Positions 1 through 10,097 of a stretch of DNA of 64,000 nucleotides are shown here, one piece after another (the first letter of the stretch is position 1; every line of letters starts with the position of its first letter). The translations under genes and the position numbers were made by a program. The stretch comes from Hydractinia symbiolongicarpus (Eukaryota; Cnidaria; Hydrozoa; Anthoathecata; Hydractiniidae), in contig NC_079888.1 in assembly GCF_029227915.1 (NCBI RefSeq), positions 2,739,001-2,803,000 of the forward strand. The letters are read 5' to 3'. Below the pieces are notes generated by a model. The model did no database searches and was not told where the DNA came from. It saw nothing but the letters and a program-made list of their open reading frames with translations.

Positions 1-59
1 TGAACAATAGCCAAATTATCTGTGTAAAACACTAATTGCTTGTTTTTCCATGCCTCGCC

Positions 60-1564
60 TCAAGAAAAAACTGCTACAACTATGGCCAATAACTCAATGA
101 AGGTGATACTATACTTATGAGTAAGGTTTAAGGTAATTGAAAACCATGCACCAGAAAAAAATCCTCCTATGCCTACTCCAGAAGCATCAGTAAAAAGATT
201 TATGGAAGAGGAGTCTAACGTTTCAGTGTGGATAATAGCGATGCCATTCCAAGTGGGGAGAAACTCACACCACCATTGAATATCCTTGCGAGACTCTGTT
301 GTAAGAGAAGTATGATGGTGCAAGGAATGAACTGTAGTGGAGAGATCAATAATACGTCGTAAGAACATTCGACCACATTTCGCAACCTTACACGCAAAAG
401 ACAAAGACCCTATGAGAGATAACAGTTCTCTCTTTGTGCATTTCTTCTTCCCTAACCATTTATGAAGTGAAGATAGCAATTCAGTGAACTTATCTTGTGG
501 GAGACGAACAACAAAATTTACTGTGTCTATTTCAATGCCCAGGTATGTAATTACTTGGCAGGGGCCTACCATCTTATCTGGAGCCAACGGAACACCAAGC
601 AAGTCAAAAACGTCCTTAATCAACTTTACTATAGCCTGACATATTTTTTTTTAGACAGAGCAGCTGTGATGAAATCATCTAAATAATGTAAGAGATTTTT
701 GACAAAATAAATCCATAATAATATCCACTCTAGAATATTAGCAAAGTTGTTAAAGATGCAAGGAGAGGAACGCCCACCAAACGGAAGAACTACGTCAAAA
801 AAGTATATTCCCTTCCACTTATAACCTAATAGGTGCCAATCACTAGGATGCACAGGGCACAGTCTAAAAGCATGCTTTATGTCCAACTTAGCCACGTAAC
901 AATTTCTACCCAACCTTTTAACCATTTCAACCGCATCGTCGAATGATGAGTAGGAGACCAAATAGTCCTCTTTGGTAATGCCATCGTTAACTGAATGTCC
1001 ATGTGGTAAAGAGAGGTCTAATACCACTCGCATCGTCCCATCCTTTTTTGGTGCAGCACCCAGGGGAGAACAATGTAATTTAAATGGTGGTGAAGCAAAT
1101 GGGCCCACCGTATGTCCCCTATTCAGCTCTTTCAAAATCGCCTCATCAACTTTGGTTTCATACTCTATGGAAGATTTTTTGTTATTTATGCATGACTTCA
1201 ACTCATTGTCCTGAAAACCAAGTTTGAATCCATATCTAAAACCTGATACAATAAACCGCACTAATGTTTTGTTTGGATGACCAGTCAAGAGACTCTCTAA
1301 TACATCAACCTTAACCGGGGTTGTGACAAGCGATTTTACAGGAAAGAATTCATTTGGTATTTGGCCTAGAGAACCTGAGTGGGCAATGGAGTGCTGGGTG
1401 TCCTGACGATCCACAGGAAAAACACCTGTGAGAGTAGGTGCATGGGGTATATGTGCAACTGAGTTCTCTATTAAATTTAATGCACCGTGGTTGCTGGGAA
1501 TTACTTCGAAACTGGTGGGGGACATTTCGAAACTGCTGCTCATCAGCCTTTGTAAACCGCCCAC
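60..1564 (-). pseudogene. DIRS-type reverse transcriptase and RNase H, split by a homopolymer frameshift
   Basis: The upper part (629-1,564) encodes the RT fingers and palm, with the conserved DIKHAFR aspartate, LPFGGRSSP and YLDDF. It then runs into a stop 15-20 bases past the T9 run at 644-652. The lower part (60-623) resumes in another frame with the YLGIEID segment downstream of the palm, a thumb region, and an RNase H start (LFTDASGVGIGG). It ends at a stop at about 60. The two parts are one domain series, so this is a single broken gene. RNase H is incomplete here: only its first catalytic Asp region and the following helices are seen. Tyrosine recombinase is not in the window. Confidence 0.75.
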
Positions 1565-2562
1565 TTTGAGTGGGGCATTGGTTAGCGAAGTGCCCTACTT
1601 CATTGCAGATAACACATGCATAGCTCAACCTGCTAGAAGATGTAGATGAAGATGACCCCCAAGCAACAGCATCCCTTTTTGGCAACACAGGAGCGCCTCT
1701 AAGGTGCTAGTTGTATAGCGGGTCATCAATAACATCCCACCTCTTGCTGGTATCATTTGCCAGATGTATTCTGTGTAGTTGGTCAAAGGCATATACTGGT
1801 TGGCAAATTGGGCAATGTACGTCTGATATCTGACTAACTGCTGAGCTAAGTGTGGTGAGTACTGGAGCATACAACTAAGATAATAGCTCCAAGCCAAACT
1901 CCACGAAGCATAATTCCTAATACGAGACTTAGTTACGTTTTTTCTACACATAGCTAATGTGGGTGTGCCATCCACGGTGCGCACCCTCATCTCGTACTCA
2001 CCTCCATCGTCCATGGGCAAGGACGACAAGGACGTTGTTGAGGCATTGAGCGATGGAGGCAATAAATAGTCGAAATTTACATACTCAGCGCCCTTAATCT
2101 TATCCAAAATTCGCTTAGGAACTGGAGAGAGAGAAATTGATAAAGTTGACCCTACCACCCCCGCAGACAAACCCGAAGTAGCTAAAGTTGAAGCATTAGT
2201 AGTGAGGCCAGCAACTGAACGATCTGCGACTGACACGCCATCTTTAAGATTGGCGTGTTCCACAAAACCGGCTGTCGGAGATCGCTGGAAGGAAACACGA
2301 AAAGATGGCTGACGTGACTGTGGACGGTAAGTCGGAGCTTCCTGCTGTGACATTTTTTTTTGTTTTCTAAATTTGAAATAAGGAATGCGATATCTTGCAA
2401 TGTTTTGCCTTCAGTTAAAATTTGAAATGATTTCGCAATCATGGTTAGAGTTTCAAAGCCTAACTCTGACCACTCGCCAACAGTTCTAAGATGAGGCTCA
2501 GCCATCATTTCGTCGTATGTTAAAAGAGATTTTACCTTTGCTTTTTGCTTTTTCTTTGCCAT
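1350..2562 (-). pseudogene. DIRS-type gag with CCCH finger and two zinc knuckles, frame-disrupted
   Basis: The N-terminal part begins with a lysine-rich stretch (MAKKKQKAKVK) at 2,562 and is interrupted by a one-base shift in the T9 run at 2,353-2,361. The next frame, to 1,625, is a gag-like polypeptide with no recognisable enzyme motif. The third frame (1,350-1,688) holds a CX2CX4HX4C knuckle (CVICNEVGHFANQC), a CX8CX4CX3H segment and a second knuckle (CFSCGSSGHPALHC). This finger arrangement is usual for nucleic-acid binding in DIRS Gag proteins. It overlaps the RT frame, so expression would need frameshifting or separate initiation. The copy is probably non-functional. Confidence 0.7.
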
Positions 2563-4300
2563 TAAGTATTATTTGAATTGAGCATTTTCAGACCAATGTT
2601 AAAAAGCAGCCACTTTCTGAATGTGTTCTGCAAAACGTCTGAACTGTTCAAGAGCAAGAGGCTTACTGTGTTCTACTCCATATTTATACCCCCCTGCTTG
2701 TGGTATGGATATATGGCCTTAAATAACAAGCTTAAGGCAGTCTATTGTTTTGGTTAAATTAATATAGTGTTGACTATTAGTCATAGGTCACCAACACATT
2801 TGTAAAATTAATAATGCAGAATGACAAAACACTAGTGAACCAGGTTAGCCTTATACTAGGAGTCAATGGAGACACACCTTTCCTTCTGTAACCCCAATTA
2901 ACATGTGCTAAACTTTTAGTTTAGCACCATATAATTGCATATGGTCCTCCCTCACAACAGTTAAATTTTTGCACTAAATTTGCAACACAAAATACAAATT
3001 TTAAATAATTCTTATGGTTTTCCTCAAAAGTTTAATCAAAATATAAAAGATGAGAGGTGAACGACAAAATCAAAGTTTGCAGAATTTAATTATTTTGGTA
3101 TATATATGTCTATTGATATATGCCCTTTATAACAATATTTCAATCCAAAATGTGAAAAAGAAAAACAATTTGCAACAAAATCAGTTATTCTGATGATATT
3201 GCATACACTTTTTCTCCACAAAAGTGTAAAAAAAGAATGGTTGTAGGAAATACTTCTGATTCAACAAAAATCAGTATTTGCATCTTGTACTCATTAAATA
3301 TTAACCAAAATTTCAAAAAACTGTGATTTGGAACGCATCAAATTTATAAATAGAGAGGGATCAGTCATTTCGGTATGTTGTACAGAGTCCTGCCCGGTAA
3401 GAATTTATACAAAATATAAAAAAACACAAGTTTTTTCGGAGTTGTACTCCGTCAAAAAAGTTGAAACTTTTCTTAATTGAGACAAAATGCCATAAACAAA
3501 AACATTTTAGTCAGAACATCTAGAACAACAAAAATCACTACACTTAAGGTACCAGAATTACTACATGTTAAATAAAAATTGTTTCGTCATATTGCATGTA
3601 ACCGATGTATATAAGTTTAGTTACACAAAATGTGAAAAATACATTTTTTGCATACACAAATTGTGAAAAATACATTATTTGCTTAAAAACAGTCCTTAAA
3701 CTCTTCTTAAATATTATGTAATACTTTTTTAAAAGTTGTTGTGGCTTGTTAATTTAAGCTTAAAATGTCAATTAAAATAAGTTACAGTCACATTCTTAGC
3801 AAAGACCACTAAGATTAGCTTACATGTAAAAAGCAACATAAAACTGAAGCTAACATAAGGTAGCTACAGCAGCTAATAGCTGGTCACTTAAATATAAACT
3901 GGAGACTTAGCTACGTATAAAGAACATGGCTACATATTTATAAATTCCTAGCTACCTAGCTAGTTGTTGTTGGTGTGGTTGATGCTAGCTAACAAACATG
4001 TCTCGCATCAATAATATCATCAAAACTTTAAAAAACATAAACAAACCTTACAGAAACCTTTCTATACTTCATTTATATACCATGCCCCTTTTTAAATGCT
4101 TTTGTAAAGATTTATTTTGAAGGCAAGAGAAGACAAATGCTTAAAAAGGACAGCCATCTTTTTTGCAAACACAATTTCCGTTACTTTGTGCTAGAACTTC
4201 ATTTAACAAACCACACAAAACTCGCGGCTTTTCACGACAAAGAAGACATATTTTTCGGCAACATCAAAGATTTTTTCGGTAACATCAAAGCAAAATAAGT
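2563..4300. other. AT-rich intergenic DNA, no gene seen
   Basis: Very AT-rich sequence with no frame that looks conserved. The part just right of 2,562 may still be the 5' end of the DIRS element, but I found no matching terminal repeat within the window. Confidence 0.5.
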
Positions 4301-4305
4301 ATATC

Positions 4306-5668
4306 AACTTTGCCTGTCACAGAGACACGGAACTGGCGTATTATTATATAGACTAGTCGATAAAGACCCGTGGAGAAATCCACTTAGGCAATAGGACATT
4401 GAAAATGTTGGTTTGCTGTCGTCAGCATTGCAAATCCAAAAAAAAAAAAAATTGGCGAAATTAAGTTTATTCGTTGCCTGTAACGTGTAGAGGTTGAAAC
4501 GCTGATCAAAATAATATAGGATCATAACTTTTCTACGAACAACAAAAGACATAAAAGGGTTTTAAAATTTTGCTGACGTCAGCAATGGCCTGTTAAAACG
4601 CAAAAAAAATTTTTCAGAAATTTATATCCCTGTTACCTTCATCGTATAGACCTTGAAACGATGATCAAGAAAATGTATAGGATCATATATCTCTGACAAA
4701 CGGTTGCAGAAATATTAGGGTTTAAAGATTTTTTGATGACGTCATCAACCCGTCTATTCCAAAACGGATTCGGGGACCCAGGTTTGGGAAACTTACCCAA
4801 ATTGGTCCAAGGTGGTCCCTAGTTACCCACGCGGTGAAAAATCATTGACGTCACCAACTCGTTTCCAAGTTATTTAGCCTCAAAATTTTAGGTGCACTGT
4901 AATGGCTTCATTAATTTAATATAGGATATTGACGTTAAAGTGGTGTTATTGACGTCGCGCCGTAATGTCTGAATATTTACCATATTAGACATGCATTTTT
5001 CGGCAATATCAAAGGAAAATGAAGATATCCACTTTGCCTGTCACAGAGACACGGAACTGGCGTATTATTATATAGACTAGTCGATAAAGCCCGTGGAAAA
5101 ATCCACTTAGGCAGGATAACAGAGAAAAACAACCGTCATTTAAATTTTGATGATGTCAGCAGAGACATGTCAGAACACAAAATTTTTTTTTTCAGAAATG
5201 TGTATGCCTGTTGCCTTCATCGTATAGATCTTGAAACGCTGATCAAGAAAATGTATAGGATCGTGTACCTGTGACAAACGGATGCAGAGATATTAGGGTT
5301 TAAAAGTTTTTTTATGACGTTATTAACCCGTCCATTCCGAAACGGATTTGGTGACCCAGGTTTGGACAACTTACCCAAATTGGTCCCAGGTAGTCCCTAG
5401 TTAACCACGCAGGAGATGACGTCAGTTATTTCCACCCGTTTCCAAGTTATTTAGCCTTAGATTTAAAAGTGCAATGTAATGGCTTCACTAATCTTAATTA
5501 ACTTTCCTTTGACGTCAATACTATTTTATCGGTAAAGTTTGGTAAATTACAGAACAATTTTATAGGCGATGTTTTATAGAATTTGTTAAAGAAAATTTTG
5601 AAGAATGTAATCCACTTTGCAAAAGTGACAGACAGACACACGGAACTGGCGTATTATTATATAGATGT
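4306..5668. repeat. Two tandem copies of a ~720-bp interspersed repeat rich in TGACGTCA palindromes
   Basis: A block beginning CCACTTTGCCTGTCACAGAG at about 4,306 recurs at about 5,029, an offset of ~723 bp. Each copy contains CCCGTGGA-AAATCCAC, a segment on TTGAAACGATGATCAAGAAA, the GGGACCCAGGTTTGG-type segment and several TGACGTCA or near-TGACGTCA sites. A short terminal piece (GGAACTGGCGTATTATTATA) recurs at about 5,638. A third copy lies inverted at about 31,795-32,275. No protein frame is seen, so it is probably a non-autonomous transposable element of unassigned class. Confidence 0.65.
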
Positions 5669-5898
5669 ACAAAGATATTTTAATTTTCTATAAAATTCGA
5701 CGCGTTATCACATGAAAATATTTTTTAGTCGCAATAACGCTCTAAAATGAATATTATTACTGTATGTACAAAGATATTTTAATTTTCTATAAAATTTGAC
5801 GCGTTATCACATGAAAATATATTTTAGTCGCAATAACGCTCTAAAATGAATATTTTTACTGTATGTACAAATATATTTTAATTTTCTATAAAATTCGA
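5666..5898. repeat. 99-bp tandem repeat, 2.3 copies
   Basis: Units starting TGTACAAAGATATTTTAATT occur at 5,666, 5,765 and 5,864, a period of 99 bp. Each unit includes TTCGACGCG. The third unit is cut off at CGACGCG, exactly where duplicate 1 begins. Confidence 0.8.
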
Positions 5899-5909
5899 CG
5901 CGTATCACA

Positions 5910-8820
5910 TCAAATTTCCAACAATGTAGGCGTGTATTAGACGACCAAGGCTTTGTTTTGTTTTTTCTAAAGCATATGACAAAAAATAGTAGTTTTAAAC
6001 ATTTTAATATATATAAATTTGCCATAAACAACTTCATCATTTAAATAAAAATTTGGTCATACAAATTTTATCAAGCACAAACCATTGTCCAGTGAAGTTT
6101 AAATCATTAGAAATAGAACTCCAAATTTGTTGCACACATTTGCAATTTACATTTTGCATAATACTTGTGTGTTTGTTTCTTTCAACACTTTTTTCGTTTA
6201 ATCCTTTTTAATTTTAAAAAAAACAAGAGATCTATCTGTTTGGGACTTGTGGCTTAATAAAAATGACAGGCAGCCAGCTACAACATTGGGAATAATATTT
6301 GAAAGATTGTTCGTTTTTCATGTCTTTCGCAAAATAGGCAAACATCCCCAATTGGCGAGTCTACTTTGGCAGAGGTGTAGGTAGAGTAAACACAGTTCAA
6401 ATGCGCTAGCTGCTTCACCACCCGAAAAGATATTCAGTTATTCGCCCGGTAAAATATTGTTCTATATAGCGGTGCGTCCCTTAATCAAACACTTAACACA
6501 TAGACTAGTTCATATTGAAGGCTAGCTTTATTTGCAACAAATTAGGCGGTTTGATGATAAATTCCTGCTGTGGTCTCTCGAACTTTTTTCAACGCAAGCC
6601 CAAGCTCTCTTCTGCCACAGAAGTACACTGGACAACAATTCTAGATAAGATATTTGGCTACCGACTTCTTCTATTCGCGAAAGTTGATGCCTTGAATTTC
6701 TAAATATCTAGCCAACACTGGACCACCCTATTATTGTTGTGAAAATTGAAAGGATTTCAGCTCGGTGTGACTTATTAAAAAAGCGTGTACTCTCTTTCCT
6801 GTTCGTACAATCTGTATATTAGTGTCGGTATTATGTCTTATCAAAAGGGTTGCGCGTAGCTTCATTTCGGAATTCCCGCATAACCCGATTTTACCACTTT
6901 TGTTGTGGTCTGTAGTGAACTAATCACGAACCGTGATTATTATAATTAGCCAATCAAGACGTTTTTTCGAACTTAGACATGCAGATGAGTGTTGCGTTGA
7001 GGTCTTATTCATTGCTATCCTAAGTAGCCAAGTTAGCTGTAACAAGATTTTTAAATAATCTTACTTATGCTAAATGCATTTAGGCAGCTACATCTTTTAC
7101 TGATATACAAACTTTCACAAAATTCGGAAGTTTATTGATTTAATGAGGCAAGAATCTCAATTAACCTTTCCACAATTAAATTTTTAACGACAGGCTTTAG
7201 GATTTGTTTTGTTTAAACAAACATTGAATTTTTCAAATTTCAAGAAAATTTATTACGCAAAATTAAATTGCTGACTGTTGTTTGAGCTGGTCGACAGGCT
7301 GTCAGTGTCATGATTAATTTTTAAACATTCACAGAAACTTGCTTCTTAAATTCAAAAATGCTGGTCAAATAATTTTTGATATGTCGAGGTCATTTTTTGA
7401 AAAACATCTTACACCCGAAATGCTGTCCCGCTGTGAACGTTTCATTGGATGTGTGACATGCTGTATACCTGTTCTGAAGGTATACAGTATGCCACACATC
7501 CGCCTGGATGTGTGGCATGGTTTACCTGCACTTAAGCACACAACGCTCACGCTGGGTCACAGTGTTACTTTTCGCTAACCCAGCGCTTTGGCGTCGGGTT
7601 TTCTGGTTAGTTTATGTCACATTGTTCCAAAATTTGCTGCCACAAAGTCATAGCATTCTGGACAGGTGAAAAGATTTGGGCCAATAACTTAGTTACCTTA
7701 TTTTTATTTCAAACTCATTTTTAAAATAAAACGATGAATATCAACGTTATATATAAATATAATGACTAGAAATGTAATATAATAAATATATGCATAGTAT
7801 AATAATTATTTGTTTATTTTAAGGTCTTGTCATCCTTTCACACTGCAATCTACTTTTCCGTTCTTGAGACAAAATAATCTCGATGCTTTTCTGGAATAAG
7901 CTACCATGTGTCGGTGTCCGAAGTAGTTTTGTCATTTGCTTTTCTGACAGGTAGGTGTGTTCATATACTTTGAAAAATAGCACTGGGAACTTCTTTAGCA
8001 AATCTTGCGGAGTTATTGAACCTCGCTGTATAGAGATTTTCACATATCAGTGTCCGAAGTGGTTTTGTCATTTGCTTTTCTGACAGGTAGGTGTGTTCAT
8101 ATACTTTGAAAAATAGCAATGAGAATTTCTTTAGCAAATCTTGCGAAGTTATTGAGCCCAGCTCTGTATAAAAATTTCCATGTATCAGTGTCACAAAGGT
8201 GATTTCGCCAATCACTTTAAGAACTTAAGGACTTTTGCTTCACCTAAAGAAACAGTGTTGACAATTAGCAATATAGAACAAAAAATTTTGTGAGGCTACT
8301 AATTTTTCAGTGATAGAGCAAATTTCGTTGTTTCTTACTTTATGAAACTCTTTTGTTAACTCCTGGTTAACTCGAACATATTTTCCAATCCCTTACATTT
8401 TAGAATTAATGAATAATGATTTTTAGACAATGCATAATGTGCAAGTTTTAAAGTACTCTTCCGTAAAAACGATTACAGTTATTTTTTAAAAAGTCTTATA
8501 GTTCTTAGGAAATTGAAATTTAAAGAAGGGGTGAAATACAGAAAGGGTACAGTCGCTAAATAAAAACTCATGATACCAGTGTTGACTTCCAGTTTAAAGC
8601 AAATTATTCTGAATTTTCCTTCCGGAACTTCTTTTGATGATCAACCATCAAAAAAGTTAGAGTAAAACCAGCTTTCGTCCTACACGTGGATAGCGGTCCA
8701 AAACTTACATCATACGTCTCATATTATTCCTGTGCCTGGCAACGATGTTTAAACATTGGTAGGTCCTGCCAAACATTATCAAATATTTGCTTGTACGTGT
8801 AAAGTTTTTAAGTTTTAAAA
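5910..8820. other. Non-coding 3' flank of duplicate 1, with hairpin region
   Basis: No convincing exon is seen. Short open frames here change length or frame between the two duplicates. A paired hairpin block lies at 7,447-7,520 and a tandem ~124-bp doubling at 7,913-8,170. Downstream exons of the helicase-ankyrin gene could lie here, but I cannot identify one. Confidence 0.45.
7447..7520. other. Three-arm inverted repeat, alternative hairpins (copy 1)
   Basis: Arm A at 7,447-7,469 (GGATGTGTGACATGCTG...) is complementary at 21 of 23 positions to arm A' at 7,479-7,501. A' can also pair with a third arm at 7,506-7,520 (GGATGTGTGGCATGG) across a four-base loop. The two hairpins are mutually exclusive. 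The same three arms exist in copy 2 at about 18,989-19,062. Confidence 0.6.
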
Positions 8821-8823
8821 ACT

Positions 8824-8934
8824 AGTCATTAGCCCGTGGAAAAATCCACGGGTTCGCCCGTCGCAGCTAAGCTACCATTTTGCGTGACAGACAGACGGAC
8901 GGACGGACAAACGTATACGGGCATTATAATATAG
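8824..8934. mobile_element. ~110-bp insertion present only in duplicate 1
   Basis: The sequence from TAGTCATTAGCCCGTGG to GCATTATAATATAGAT is absent at the matching point of copy 2 (about 20,245), where the flanks join directly. It contains the inverted pair CCCGTGGA/TCCACGGG and shares CCCGTGGAAAAATCCAC with the 4.3-5.7-kb repeat. It is therefore likely a small non-autonomous element inserted after the duplication. Confidence 0.6.
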
Positions 8935-8951
8935 ATTTGCCTATGACTTAC

Positions 8952-9450
8952 ATTGTAATTTTCAATCATTTTTCTAATCTTGCTCCGATTGTGTTGGTTA
9001 TGCTTCAATCCAGCAACATCATATGCATTTCTTCTATTTTCATCTTCGATACTCGTTGAAATAAGACAACATCGTAGCAACACATCAACACACTCGACGT
9101 GACCATACATTGCAGCATAATGTAACGCTGTTCTACTCCTACCATCTTGTGCGTTAGTACATGTCTCATTGTGTTGACAAAGCGCATATAAGGCATTACT
9201 GTTACCTGCCATAGCAGCCATATGGTAACTATTTAAACCGAATGTGTCCATAGCCAAGCTGTTACTTCCATTTCTGATGAGAAGATGAACCATCGGCGGG
9301 TTGTTATTGTAGATAGCAGATAACATTAATGGTGTGTTACCGTCTTCATCTGTCATATATACAACTTGCGGATACAATGCAACCAAGGTTTCCATTTCGA
9401 CTACTCTATTATCTTGAATCACTTCCTCGATATCTAAAAAGAACTGTTTT
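8952..9450 (-). CDS. Ankyrin-repeat exon, duplicate 1
   Basis: A minus-strand exon encoding about four ankyrin repeats. Repeat-type motifs visible are DGNTPLMLSAI, GLNSYHMAAMAGN and RTALHYAAMYGHVECVDVLL. The exon end at AAT|GTAAGT (8,952) is a strong donor. The only acceptor I found that fits the upstream FN3 exon by phase is CTCAG at 9,451-9,452. A better pyrimidine-tract acceptor slightly downstream has the wrong phase, so a small exon may be missing. Ankyrin repeats usually bind protein partners. Fourteen residues differ from the copy-2 exon over ~150, far more than in the adjacent helicase exon. Further downstream exons are expected because the frame is left open, but none was recognised. 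Confidence 0.65.
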
Positions 9451-9819
9451 CTGAGAACTTCTATAACACATAACTTTTAGAAAACAATTTAAATCAGTAA
9501 GAACGCTCGCCGATTTTTGTTTTTAACTGGAACATTTCTTGTAATGTATGTTAAAACACTATTATTTTTGACGTAACTACGAAACGCGTAAATAGCAACT
9601 GTGATGGTGATGGTGATACGAAAATGCATCTAGAAAATCACTCACATGAATAAATACTCGACGTCTTCATGCTAAAACAAAAAAGGATGCAATGAAAAAC
9701 TCTTTTCCATAACCTGTTTATATGTTATGCTGTCGGCAAGGAATTGTAAAGTTATCAAAAGTTTCGACCTGCCATAAGGTTTTACACAGATTACTTAGAG
9801 TATTTTATTCTTTTTTTTA

Positions 9820-10045
9820 TTAAAATATTTCAAATAACTGACAATCATCACCAGAGGAAGTTAAATGTTTACAAATGAGGTTATATATACAATTTACAAG
9901 TTCAAAGTAAGATAAGACCACTGTATATATTTTTGTGAATTAATACTTTTACTTTGAACTTCTAAATTGCATATATAACCTCGAATGTAAACATTTAAGT
10001 AACTCTGATGATGATTATCAGTCGAAACATTTTGATAATTAAATA
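9820..10045. mobile_element. Imperfect terminal-inverted-repeat element in the FN3-ANK intron (copy 1)
   Basis: The left arm from about 9,838 (CTGACAATCATCACCAGAGG...) is the inverted imperfect copy of the right arm ending near 10,021 (...CTGATGATGATTATCAG). The arms are ~70 bp long and enclose a short centre. The same element is in copy 2 at about 21,127-21,350, so it predates the duplication. It looks like a MITE. Confidence 0.55.
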
Positions 10046-10097
10046 AAAAATGAAACATGTCATTTTTTAAAATAAGTTGCCAAGTGAAGCTACATAC

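Larger units (their letters stand above)
1..2562 (-). mobile_element. DIRS-like retrotransposon, gag and RT/RNase H, frame-broken and truncated by window edge
   Basis: A minus-strand retroelement whose order is gag, reverse transcriptase, RNase H. The tyrosine recombinase expected of DIRS elements would lie beyond base 1. Gag begins at the ATG at 2,560-2,562. RT shows AKLDIKHAFRLCP, the LPFGGRSSP block and the YLDDF catalytic motif; the RNase H part shows LFTDASGVGIGGFF. These block forms resemble DIRS/Ngaro RTs rather than Gypsy or LINE RTs. The reading frame breaks at a T9 run at 2,353-2,361, changes between gag and the zinc-knuckle frame near 1,625-1,688, overlaps into the RT frame at 1,350-1,564, and breaks again at a T9 run at 644-652. 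The overlap changes may be normal for the family. The two homopolymer breaks look like decay or sequencing error. No terminal repeats were identified, so the right boundary is uncertain. Confidence 0.8.

Noticed and set aside
7339-7578. Short plus- and minus-strand proteins over the hairpin region (also 18,865-19,155)
   Set aside because: The overlapping frames on both strands are explained by the inverted repeats, and their lengths differ between duplicates.
7819-8215. A C-terminal exon with repeated DLLKKF...YEHTYLS peptides downstream of the ankyrin exon
   Set aside because: The reading frame changes between the tandem units and between duplicates, and no splice signals fit. A non-coding tandem doubling explains it.
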